Source: DAOTZS01 sp034434335 | GTDB taxonomy: Bacteria; Chloroflexota; Anaerolineae; CG2-30-64-16 | DNA: 7,526 nt | Reading direction: 5' to 3' | NCBI GenBank assembly: GCA_034434335.1 | Contig: DAOTZS010000049.1 | Span: forward strand, 1-7,526 | Part shown: positions 1-4,903 of the stretch, one piece after another | Layout of the letters: each line of letters starts with the position of its first letter | Numbering within the stretch: position 1 is the first letter of the stretch | Program-made: the position numbers and the translations under genes | Notes under the pieces: model-generated | The model's database searches: none | What the model saw: the letters and a program-made list of their open reading frames with translations, nothing else | What the model was told of the DNA's origin: nothing

Positions 1-39
1 GTTGGGGATGATCACGCTGACGGTGGGGCCGGTGCTCAT
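1..39 (-). CDS. Probable family 2 glycosyltransferase, N-terminus only
   Basis: Only the first 13 codons are inside the window, reading MSTGPTVSVIIPN. The VSVIIPN stretch is the typical first beta strand of GT-A fold family 2 glycosyltransferases (usually VSVIIPxYN), which transfer sugars from nucleotide-sugar donors during polysaccharide or glycolipid synthesis. The ATG overlaps the stop codon of the upstream rmlD-like gene as ATGA, so the two are probably translationally coupled and co-transcribed. No clear Shine-Dalgarno is visible before it, which fits coupling. The family call rests on a very short stretch, although the motif and the sugar-nucleotide neighbour agree. Confidence 0.6.
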   Translation of the reverse strand, partial: MSTGPTVSVIIPN

Positions 40-890
40 GGGGTTTGGCGGCTCTCGAGCGACAGCGTGGCCATGTACTCGGCCAGGGCATCTTGCCAGG
101 GGCGCAGGGTGATCCCCAGGGCGGCGGCCGCGGTGTTGGCCAGCACCGCGTGCAACGGTGGCTGAGATGCCCGTGGCCATTCGGCGCTCAGGATGGGGGT
201 AATGGGCAGGTCCGCCCGGCCGGCCAGGCGCATGATTTCGCAGGCAAACTGATGGCGGGAGCAAAAGCCGCTGTTGGTGAGGTGGTAGATGCCGTAGTGG
301 CGGGTGGTGACCAGGCGAGCCAGCGCCATGGCCACATCCGGCGCATAGGTGGGATTGCCGAACTCGTCGGCAGCCACACGCAGAGCGCCATCTCGGGCTG
401 CCGCGGCCAGGATCTTGGTGACGAAATTGGTGCCCCCGGGCCCGAACAGCCAGGCTATGCGCACGATGTAGAAGTGGCACAACAGGTTGCTGACAATCAG
501 CTCGCCCGCTGCCTTGCTGCGCGCATAGACGCTCAGCGGGTTAGGCCGGTCCCACTCCCGGTACAGGTCGCGGCGGGTGCCATCGAACACTTCGTTGGTG
601 CTGATGTAAACCAGATCGGCGCCGACCTCTTGAGCGGCTAACGCCACGTTCTGAGTGCCCAGGGCATTGACACGGAACGCTGTTTCCGGGTCGCGTTCAC
701 AGCCGTCCACATCCGTGTAAGCCGCGGCATGGATGATCAGGTCTGGCTGGCAGTTGGCCAGGGCCTGGCGGGCCGCAGGCTGGGTGATGTCATGCTCTGG
801 CAGGTCGAAGCCGATGCATTCGTGCCCGGCAAAGGCTATCTGGAGTTGTCGGCCCAATTGGCCGCGATGCCCGGTAATCACCACGCGCAT
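36..890 (-). CDS. rmlD: RmlD-like dTDP-4-dehydrorhamnose reductase (SDR family)
   Basis: This 284-residue extended short-chain dehydrogenase resembles RmlD, which reduces dTDP-4-dehydro-L-rhamnose to dTDP-L-rhamnose with NAD(P)H in the cytoplasm. Visible are the N-terminal nucleotide-binding GHRGQLG (residues 7-13), HAAAYTDVD (54-62), STNEVFDG (97-104; the family norm is STDYVFDG) and the catalytic YARSK (Y122, K126). Length matches the family (about 280-300). The ATG at 890 has GAAGG eight bases upstream. It lies 15 nt after the pcm stop and overlaps the next gene by ATGA, so it is part of a compact operon. The STNE variant leaves open a related activity, such as another 4-keto-6-deoxysugar reductase or a MAT2B-like protein. 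No rmlA, rmlB or rmlC is seen in the window. Confidence 0.85.
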   Translation of the reverse strand: MRVVITGHRGQLGRQLQIAFAGHECIGFDLPEHDITQPAARQALANCQPDLIIHAAAYTDVDGCERDPETAFRVNALGTQNVALAAQEVGADLVYISTNEVFDGTRRDLYREWDRPNPLSVYARSKAAGELIVSNLLCHFYIVRIAWLFGPGGTNFVTKILAAAARDGALRVAADEFGNPTYAPDVAMALARLVTTRHYGIYHLTNSGFCSRHQFACEIMRLAGRADLPITPILSAEWPRASQPPLHAVLANTAAAALGITLRPWQDALAEYMATLSLESRQTP

Positions 891-905
891 GATCTCGGCC
901 TTCTT

Positions 906-1598
906 CTATCTTCGCTCGAACAGGATCTGGAGCTGGCGGCGGATCTCGGCCAGCTCGGGGCTTTCGGGTTCCAGGCTTGCCGCGCTGGCCACCAGGGGCA
1001 CGAAGCGTACCTCGGCCAGATGCTCTTTGCGCAGCCGGCCGGCCACCTTCTCGATCAGCCACAGGTCCTGGTCCCAGAAATCGCCCCCCAGGGGGATCAC
1101 CAGCCTACCCCTGTCGGCGAGCTGGGCCACCAGGGCGGGTGGCACATCGGGCGAGGCCGCCGTGACGATGATGGCGTCGTATGGCGCGTGCTCGGGCCAG
1201 CCCAGCCGGCCATCTCCTACCTTCACCTGTACCGCATAACCCAGCCCACGCAGGCGCTCCTGCGCTGCCTCGGCCAGCTCGGGCACTGCTTCAATGCTCC
1301 ACACATGAGGGGTGATCTGGGCCAGGACCGCGGCCTGATACCCGGAGCCAGTACCGATCTCCAGCACCCGGCTCTGGGGGGTCAGCCTGAGGGCCTGGGT
1401 CATCAGCGCCACAATGTAGGGCTGGGAGATCGTCTGGCCATACCCGATGGGGAGGGGCCGGTCTTCATAGGCTTCGCCGCGATATTCGGGCGGCACAAAG
1501 AGGTGTCTGGGGACTGCCGCCATAGCCTGTATCACGGCTGGATCGGTGATGTCGGGCCAGTATGGCGGCCACTGTCTGGATCGGTTCCACTTGCTCAT
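906..1598 (-). CDS. pcm: Protein-L-isoaspartate O-methyltransferase
   Basis: A 230-residue SAM-dependent methyltransferase that methylates L-isoaspartyl residues in age-damaged proteins, starting their repair in the cytoplasm. The family signatures are clear: RHLFVPPEYRGEAYED (31-46), GYGQTISQP (52-60) holding the conserved Thr/Ser pair near the active site, SAM motif I VLEIGTGSGYQ (78-88) with acidic E103 after the next strand, and YDAIIVTAASP (140-150). The usual length is 205-230 residues. The start is ATG at 1598, overlapping the TGA of the SGNH hydrolase gene by four bases (ATGA) with AAGGG just before it. The frame stays open 25 codons further upstream, but that stretch lies inside the hydrolase gene and looks unlike the family. 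The gene is an odd housekeeping insert between surface-polysaccharide type genes. Confidence 0.93.
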   Translation of the reverse strand: MSKWNRSRQWPPYWPDITDPAVIQAMAAVPRHLFVPPEYRGEAYEDRPLPIGYGQTISQPYIVALMTQALRLTPQSRVLEIGTGSGYQAAVLAQITPHVWSIEAVPELAEAAQERLRGLGYAVQVKVGDGRLGWPEHAPYDAIIVTAASPDVPPALVAQLADRGRLVIPLGGDFWDQDLWLIEKVAGRLRKEHLAEVRFVPLVASAASLEPESPELAEIRRQLQILFERR

Positions 1599-2482
1599 CC
1601 CTTGCCCTCGGCAATCAACCTGGCCCAGAAGCCGCTCTCGGCCAACTGACGATAGACCTGGGCCGCAACCCAATCCTGGCCTGCTGGCGTCAGATGGACG
1701 CCGTCAGGCCCCAGACCTTGTGCGGGCAATCCGGTGGCCAGCTCCACGAGGGGGACTCGCCAGCGTGCAGCCTGGTCCCGGATGATGGCGTTGTAGAGCA
1801 GGCAGCTCTCCTGCCACGCCCGCATATCTGCGGCCTGGGCATTGGCCAGCGGCGTCATGGTCAGCAGCACCGGCCGGGCTCCCAGCTCACGGCTGCGGCG
1901 GACCAGGGCAGTCAACGCCGCGGCAAAACCCTGCGCAGAGGTACGCGGCAAGGGGACCCGGCCGCGCTCTGGCTGGGGTTGTGGCAGCCAGCCGATACTA
2001 CGGCCCCAGCGCCGTATCCGCACCTGGATGGCTCGCCATAGATAACTGTATTCCCCCAGCCCGGTCGGTATCTCCAGCTCGAACCAGCGATCCATTCCAT
2101 AGCGGGCCGGGTGGCAATCGTTCAGGCCGAAGGCGATGAGCACCGCTCGCGGCCGGGTGCCAGCCAGGGCGGCCTCAAAGCGCAGGTAGCCCTGGGGGGC
2201 AGTATCCCCTGGCTGGCCGGCGTTGACCACCCGCCAGGCCACCTGGGGGTAGGCGGCCTGAAGCCGGCCAGCCAGCAATGCCGGCCAGGCGACGGTGGCA
2301 GATCCCGGCGTGCCGGCGACGATCGAATCTCCCAAGGCCACGAGCGTCACCTCATCCCCTGGGCCGGCCGCATCGGCCAGGACACGGTGCCGATAGCGGC
2401 TGCGCAGCGTCAACTCGGCCGCGAGCAAGAAAGCTGCCACGCCCAGCACGAGCGCAGCCCCACCGGTTATCCTCCGCCACAT
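1595..2482 (-). CDS. Membrane-anchored SGNH/GDSL hydrolase
   Basis: A 295-residue protein starting MWRR, with one hydrophobic segment (about residues 7-26) acting as signal anchor, then an SGNH hydrolase domain presumably outside the membrane. All four blocks are visible: GDS with nucleophile S53, G89 in NAGQPGD, N121 in GLND, and DGVH with D260 and H263. Such enzymes are esterases, lipases or sugar O-acetyl esterases; the substrate cannot be read from sequence. Next to sugar genes, polysaccharide deacetylation is a reasonable guess. The frame is open 65 codons further upstream, but that part crosses palindromes and is low-complexity basic sequence, so I chose ATG 2482. There is no proper Shine-Dalgarno, while a TATCAT box lies 6 nt upstream, pointing to a leaderless message. 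It overlaps pcm by ATGA. Confidence 0.85.
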   Translation of the reverse strand: MWRRITGGAALVLGVAAFLLAAELTLRSRYRHRVLADAAGPGDEVTLVALGDSIVAGTPGSATVAWPALLAGRLQAAYPQVAWRVVNAGQPGDTAPQGYLRFEAALAGTRPRAVLIAFGLNDCHPARYGMDRWFELEIPTGLGEYSYLWRAIQVRIRRWGRSIGWLPQPQPERGRVPLPRTSAQGFAAALTALVRRSRELGARPVLLTMTPLANAQAADMRAWQESCLLYNAIIRDQAARWRVPLVELATGLPAQGLGPDGVHLTPAGQDWVAAQVYRQLAESGFWARLIAEGKG

Positions 2483-2488
2483 CCTTCG

Positions 2489-2494
2489 ATGATA
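2489..2494 (-). promoter_or_regulatory. Extended -10 box giving a leaderless hydrolase mRNA
   Basis: On the minus strand TGT precedes TATCAT, an extended -10 element (TGN-TATNNT). Six bases separate it from the ATG of the SGNH hydrolase, so transcription would begin at or next to the start codon. No convincing -35 hexamer exists at 16-18 nt spacing. GAAGG directly abuts the ATG, too close to act as a ribosome binding site. This is a sequence-only prediction. Confidence 0.45.
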
Positions 2495-2528
2495 ACAATC
2501 ATTCAAAGCTATTCTGTAACTATTCAGC

Positions 2529-2545
2529 GGTGACCGGAAGTCACC
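2529..2545. promoter_or_regulatory. GGTGAC-N5-GTCACC inverted repeat upstream of hydrolase promoter
   Basis: This is a perfect 6+6 inverted repeat with a 5-nt centre, about 35 nt upstream of the putative -10 box of the SGNH operon. It could be a binding site for a dimeric regulator. On the plus strand it is followed by C and five T, so it could instead be a weak plus-strand terminator, but no plus-strand gene ends nearby. Confidence 0.3.
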
Positions 2546-2563
2546 CTTTTTGGACCTGCGGCC

Positions 2564-2587
2564 AGAGGTCGGCCTTCGCCGACCTCT
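2564..2587. repeat. Perfect 10-bp-stem palindrome
   Basis: AGAGGTCGGC pairs with GCCGACCTCT around a 4-nt loop (CTTC on the plus strand). It sits in the gap between the MFS gene and the SGNH operon. No T-tract follows on the minus strand, so it is not a classical terminator. It is probably one member of a dispersed REP-like set. Confidence 0.6.
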
Positions 2588-2619
2588 CTGGTGATGCACA
2601 CATGAAGGGTGTCGGTGTA

Positions 2620-2659
2620 GGGGCGATCCTCCAGATCGCCCCACCCGGCACGAAGTGCC
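2620..2659. repeat. REP-like double hairpin
   Basis: The first stem is GGGGCGATC (2620-2628) with GATCGCCCC (2634-2642) around a 5-nt loop. Immediately after it, GGCAC-GAA-GTGCC (2647-2659) forms a second small hairpin. From memory, GTAGGGGCGA...TCGCCCC palindromes are common extragenic repeats in Chloroflexota and some other GC-rich bacteria; I could not search for copies. With 2564-2587 it makes a row of three hairpins in one gap. Confidence 0.6.
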
Positions 2660-2697
2660 CAGGAGGAGCGATTTCAAACGGCCTGAACAGTGACGCT

Positions 2698-2726
2698 ATT
2701 CTAACACCGGCCGGTATCAGCCGCAA
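2698..2726 (-). promoter_or_regulatory. Candidate sigma70 promoter upstream of SGNH operon
   Basis: The minus strand carries TTGCGG (2726-2721), 17 nt, then TAGAAT (2703-2698). The -10 matches consensus at five of six positions, the -35 at three of six. It lies just downstream of the MFS stop codon and would give a leader of about 200 nt containing the palindromes at 2529-2659 before the hydrolase start. It could be an alternative to the leaderless start at 2489-2494. Confidence 0.4.
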
Positions 2727-2740
2727 ACTGTTTAATGCGT

Positions 2741-3601
2741 TCAGCGCCTCTCGTCGTGCACCCCCAGGGTCACGGCCAGCGTGCCGATAGCGATGACGCC
2801 GGCAGCCACCAGGAAAGGCGAGCGCAGCCCCAGCCCCGCAGCCAGGACAGCCCCGACCATCGGCCCCAGCGCGTTGGCCCCCGACACCGCGCTGGCATCC
2901 AGCCCAAAGACAATCCCCTGATGCCCCTCAGGGGACAGGCGGGCCAGCAGCGCGGTCAGGGTAGAGATGGTGCCGCCAACGGTGAAGCCGCTGGCGGCCT
3001 GCCAGAACACCAGAGCCCAGGGGTCACGCACCAGGGCCTGGGGTGCAAAGCACAGCGCCGCCGCCACCGAGCTGATCAGCAACAGCCTACGATGCCCAAA
3101 CCGGTCGCCCCAGCGTCCCACCAGCGGCGCACCTGCCGCCGAACCGAGGGCTGAAACGCCAGAGATCACACTGGTGACGGTGGCCACCCGCGCGGTGGCC
3201 GGCAGCAGCGTTTGCACGAAGAGCGGCAGCACCGGTCCCAAGGCCCCGCTCCCCATGCGCAGGAGGATGCGAGAGAGGAAAAGCGCCAGCAGCGCCCTGG
3301 AGGTCAGCACCAGTTGTAGGGCTCGAAAAGTCATAACCACCGACCCGGCGAAGGTCGCCCGCATCACCATCACCTTGCGGCCGTAGCGGTCGGAGAGGGC
3401 TCCCCACACAGGTGCCATGAAGGCCATGCTCACCGCCTGGGCCGAGGTGACCAGGCCCGCCCACAGGCCGGCGGCCTTGATGTCGGTGATGCCTAACTCC
3501 TGCACGTAATAGGGAATAAAGGGCGTGATAAAGGAGAAGCCAGTGACAGCGATGAACTGGGTGAACAGGAGTGTGTACAGCGTACGACGCCAGTGCGGCA
3601 T
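2741..3601 (-). CDS. MFS transporter, internally shortened
   Basis: This is a Major Facilitator Superfamily transporter of the multidrug/sugar efflux type. Helices 1 and 2 (about 10-32 and 45-66) are followed by the signature motif A GALSDRYGRK (67-76) and a helix at about 80-100. The protein then runs straight into what looks like the C-terminal half: helix 7-like 104-130, helix 8, the second motif A GRWGDRFGHR (162-171), and helices 9-12 to the end. At 286 residues it is about 110 short of the usual 400 and would have about nine helices, lacking helices 4-6 and the central loop. The reading frame is intact. It may be a deletion remnant, a functional short form or an assembly artefact. The start ATG at 3601 has GAAGG four bases upstream. 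It lies 79 nt after the NusG-like gene and is probably co-transcribed with it. Confidence 0.8.
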   Translation of the reverse strand: MPHWRRTLYTLLFTQFIAVTGFSFITPFIPYYVQELGITDIKAAGLWAGLVTSAQAVSMAFMAPVWGALSDRYGRKVMVMRATFAGSVVMTFRALQLVLTSRALLALFLSRILLRMGSGALGPVLPLFVQTLLPATARVATVTSVISGVSALGSAAGAPLVGRWGDRFGHRRLLLISSVAAALCFAPQALVRDPWALVFWQAASGFTVGGTISTLTALLARLSPEGHQGIVFGLDASAVSGANALGPMVGAVLAAGLGLRSPFLVAAGVIAIGTLAVTLGVHDERR

Positions 3602-3662
3602 GAAACCTTCGCCAATTCAGCTACGACTTGCCCGCTACCCTGGCCAAAGGCTGCGTCCGGGT

Positions 3663-3679
3663 CCTGGGCAGCTCCCAGG
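3663..3679. other. Hairpin just after the NusG-like stop codon
   Basis: CCTGGG (3663-3668) and CCCAGG (3674-3679) form a 6-bp stem with a 5-nt loop, one base past the NusG-like stop codon on the minus strand. No U-tract follows, so it is a poor intrinsic terminator. It may only attenuate or stabilise the transcript before the MFS gene. Confidence 0.3.
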
Positions 3680-3680
3680 G

Positions 3681-4292
3681 TCATGGCTGAGGAGGCAACT
3701 CCATGCCCGGCGCGTGAGCGGGGGGCGGTGCAACTGGTGTGTCATGATAGTGGATATGTCGGCCGTGGCCGCGGGTCCCGCGGCGTCGCGCGCGGAACTC
3801 TTCCGGGGGAGCCGCCCGTAACATGCTCACCGGGATATCCAGGCGGTTGACCTGTCCCAGGAAATGGATCAGCACCTGTACCCTTTCGGCGGGCCCCATG
3901 GGCCCCTGGAAGATCCCCTCCAGGCCTGCCAGCGGCCCTTCTTCGATTACCACCTTGTCTCCAGGCTTGAAATGGTGGCAGGGGAGCCCGCCCTGGGCCT
4001 CGATCTGCGCCAGCCTCTGTCGGATCAGCTCGATGGCCTCGTCGGGCACCACAGCCGGCCGGCCGTTGAAGCTCACAATGCGACGGAGGCCCGGTATCCA
4101 AAACAGGTCCGCCATCCCCACCGTTTCCATATCACAGCGCAGGAACAGATAAGTGGGGAAGAGGGGTTGCAGGCGCTCACCAGGTCGGGTGGGCAGGAGG
4201 GGGAGGAACGTCGTAAATCCGCGTGCAAGCAGGTTTCGTGCCACCTGGGCTTCGGCGTTCGGCTTTGTGTATAGGGCATACCAGGCTTCCAT
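3681..4292 (-). CDS. NusG/RfaH-like specialised transcription factor
   Basis: A 203-residue NusG paralogue. The N-terminal NGN domain starts WYALYTKPNAEAQVARNL (4-21), followed by FLPLLP (29-34) and LFPTYLFL (44-51), the pattern of RfaH/UpxY/LoaP-type factors. A KOW domain begins at FKPGDKVVIEEGPLAGLEGIF (108-128). After about residue 165 comes an unusual Arg/His/Pro-rich tail. Such factors bind RNA polymerase and suppress pausing or termination on particular long operons, often for capsule, exopolysaccharide or secondary metabolites, and they commonly lie first in or next to the target cluster, as here. This is probably not housekeeping NusG, because no secE, rplK or rplA neighbours are present and the sequence is of the paralogue type. 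ATG 4292 is chosen over one 11 codons upstream because AAAGGAG lies 7 nt before it. Confidence 0.87.
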   Translation of the reverse strand: MEAWYALYTKPNAEAQVARNLLARGFTTFLPLLPTRPGERLQPLFPTYLFLRCDMETVGMADLFWIPGLRRIVSFNGRPAVVPDEAIELIRQRLAQIEAQGGLPCHHFKPGDKVVIEEGPLAGLEGIFQGPMGPAERVQVLIHFLGQVNRLDIPVSMLRAAPPEEFRARRRGTRGHGRHIHYHDTPVAPPPAHAPGMELPPQP

Positions 4293-4348
4293 GTGGTCAC
4301 TCCTTTCCTGGGCTCCGGCAGCCATCCGCTGCCCTCACCGCGAGGCCA

Positions 4349-4377
4349 ATCTTAGCATGCCTGGGCTATCCTGTCAA
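4349..4377 (-). promoter_or_regulatory. Strong sigma70-type promoter of the NusG-like gene
   Basis: The minus strand has a perfect -35 TTGACA (4377-4372), a 17-nt spacer, and TAAGAT (4354-4349) preceded by TGC, an extended -10. Transcription would start near 4342, giving a leader of about 50 nt with the AAAGGAG ribosome binding site. The spacing and match make it one of the two best promoters in the window. Confidence 0.75.
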
Positions 4378-4442
4378 AGATGCTTGCCGGGGGCCCGCCT
4401 GCCGATCAAGCAATGAGCTGCCCTGGGGCCTGAGCACAGGCG

Positions 4443-4523
4443 GTTGGGTGGCCGACGGCATTGTCCTGGGTAGCCGACGGCATTGTCCTGGGTAGCCGAC
4501 GGCATTGCCGTCGGCTACCCAGG
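4443..4523. repeat. Stuttered palindrome: three left halves, one right half
   Basis: Three head-to-tail units of 22 nt start at 4443, 4465 and 4487. They share the core GCCGACGGCATTG; the first differs from the second at three positions. The third unit runs on into a right half, making a perfect inverted repeat with 18-nt arms (4487-4504 and 4506-4523) around a single central base. The arm at 4465-4482 is identical to that at 4487-4504, so the right half can pair with either. It lies about 66 bp upstream of the -35 box of the NusG-like promoter. Compare the related element at 7060-7140. Confidence 0.9.
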
Positions 4524-4576
4524 GGTGATTTCAGTACGCCATCCTGCCGTGCCCTAACCGTTCAGGCCTAAGAGCT

Positions 4577-4596
4577 CCCCCGCGGTTGGGGGGGGG
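4577..4596. repeat. C5 / G9 homopolymer element
   Basis: Five C (4577-4581), a GCGGTT linker and a run of nine G (4588-4596) can form a GC hairpin. A second GCTCCCCC stretch at 4641-4648 could pair with the same G run. A G9 tract is prone to slippage. It is 42 nt upstream of the -35 box of the candidate rightward promoter, so it does not set promoter spacing. Confidence 0.55.
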
Positions 4597-4638
4597 TCGA
4601 CTCCTCGGGGTGCCTTGCACCGACCGCCCAGGCAGTCT

Positions 4639-4667
4639 TTGCTCCCCCAATCCGGAGATGTTATGAT
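4639..4667 (+). promoter_or_regulatory. Candidate promoter for the rightward glycosyltransferase
   Basis: TTGCTC (4639-4644), a 17-nt spacer and TATGAT (4662-4667; five of six). Transcription would begin near 4674, leaving a 230-nt leader that contains both hairpins at 4752-4830. The -35 matches only TTG, so confidence is moderate. Confidence 0.5.
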
Positions 4668-4751
4668 AGTAAACACCTGATGTAACTACCGGACACTGGC
4701 GATTTTCTTCTCGTGCTCCTCAGGTTGCCGAGCCCAAGAGGAAAAGGAGAA

Positions 4752-4784
4752 GGTTTTGTGGCGGCCGAAGGCCGCCACAAAACC
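4752..4784. repeat. Perfect 15-bp-stem hairpin in the glycosyltransferase leader
   Basis: GGTTTTGTGGCGGCC (4752-4766) pairs perfectly with GGCCGCCACAAAACC (4770-4784) around a GAA triloop. No T-tract follows, so it is not a classical terminator. It is a REP-like palindrome, or an RNA structure in the leader if the promoter at 4639-4667 is used. Confidence 0.85.
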
Positions 4785-4798
4785 GCTCTGTTTACCCT

Positions 4799-4830
4799 CC
4801 TCTCCCGCCGCCAAAGGCGAGCGGGAGAGG
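4799..4830. repeat. CCTCTCCCGC...GCGGGAGAGG hairpin
   Basis: A 10-bp outer stem (4799-4808 with 4821-4830) continues, past one bulged A, into CGCC (4809-4812) paired with GGCG (4816-4819) around an AAA loop. Similar CCCTCTCCCGC...GCGGGAGAGGG palindromes followed by GTGAGGGC are, from memory, widespread extragenic repeats in GC-rich bacteria; here GGTGAGGGC follows at 4849. It starts 14 nt after the preceding hairpin. Confidence 0.75.
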
Positions 4831-4903
4831 AGAGGAGGCAGGGGTCGAGGTGAGGGCTGAACAGTTACCACCCGATTATCTGGCTTGGCAAGGAGGTGTT
4901 GGG

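Larger units (their letters stand above)
4293..4903. other. 611-nt divergent intergenic region rich in palindromes
   Basis: No credible gene is seen here. It holds, left to right, the leftward NusG-like promoter (4349-4377), a stuttered palindrome (4443-4523), a C5/G9 element (4577-4596), a candidate rightward promoter (4639-4667) and two hairpins (4752-4784 and 4799-4830). The open frames crossing it in either direction are repeat-derived and lack ribosome binding sites. Confidence 0.8.

Noticed and set aside
729..1649. Long plus-strand open frame (306 codons)
   Set aside because: It is antisense to pcm and to parts of the rmlD-like and SGNH genes, which carry clear family motifs on the minus strand. 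It has no recognisable motif and arises from high GC content.
1595..2677. SGNH hydrolase with an extra 65 N-terminal residues
   Set aside because: The extension runs through the palindromic intergenic repeats, is basic and low in similarity to any signal peptide, and would put the membrane anchor in the middle of the N-terminus.
4073..4495. Plus-strand open frames over the NusG-like gene start and intergenic region
   Set aside because: They are shadows of the NusG-like gene or repeat-derived, with no ribosome binding site or family motif.
4443..4523. CRISPR array
   Set aside because: The 22-nt units directly abut without spacers and end in an inverted half, so this is a tandem/palindromic repeat. 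No cas genes are present.
4571..4640. Possible tRNA or small structured RNA in the GC-rich stretch
   Set aside because: Short stems are present (GGTGC-CTT-GCACC at 4609-4621), but no cloverleaf, no T-loop motif and no CCA-proximal acceptor pairing.
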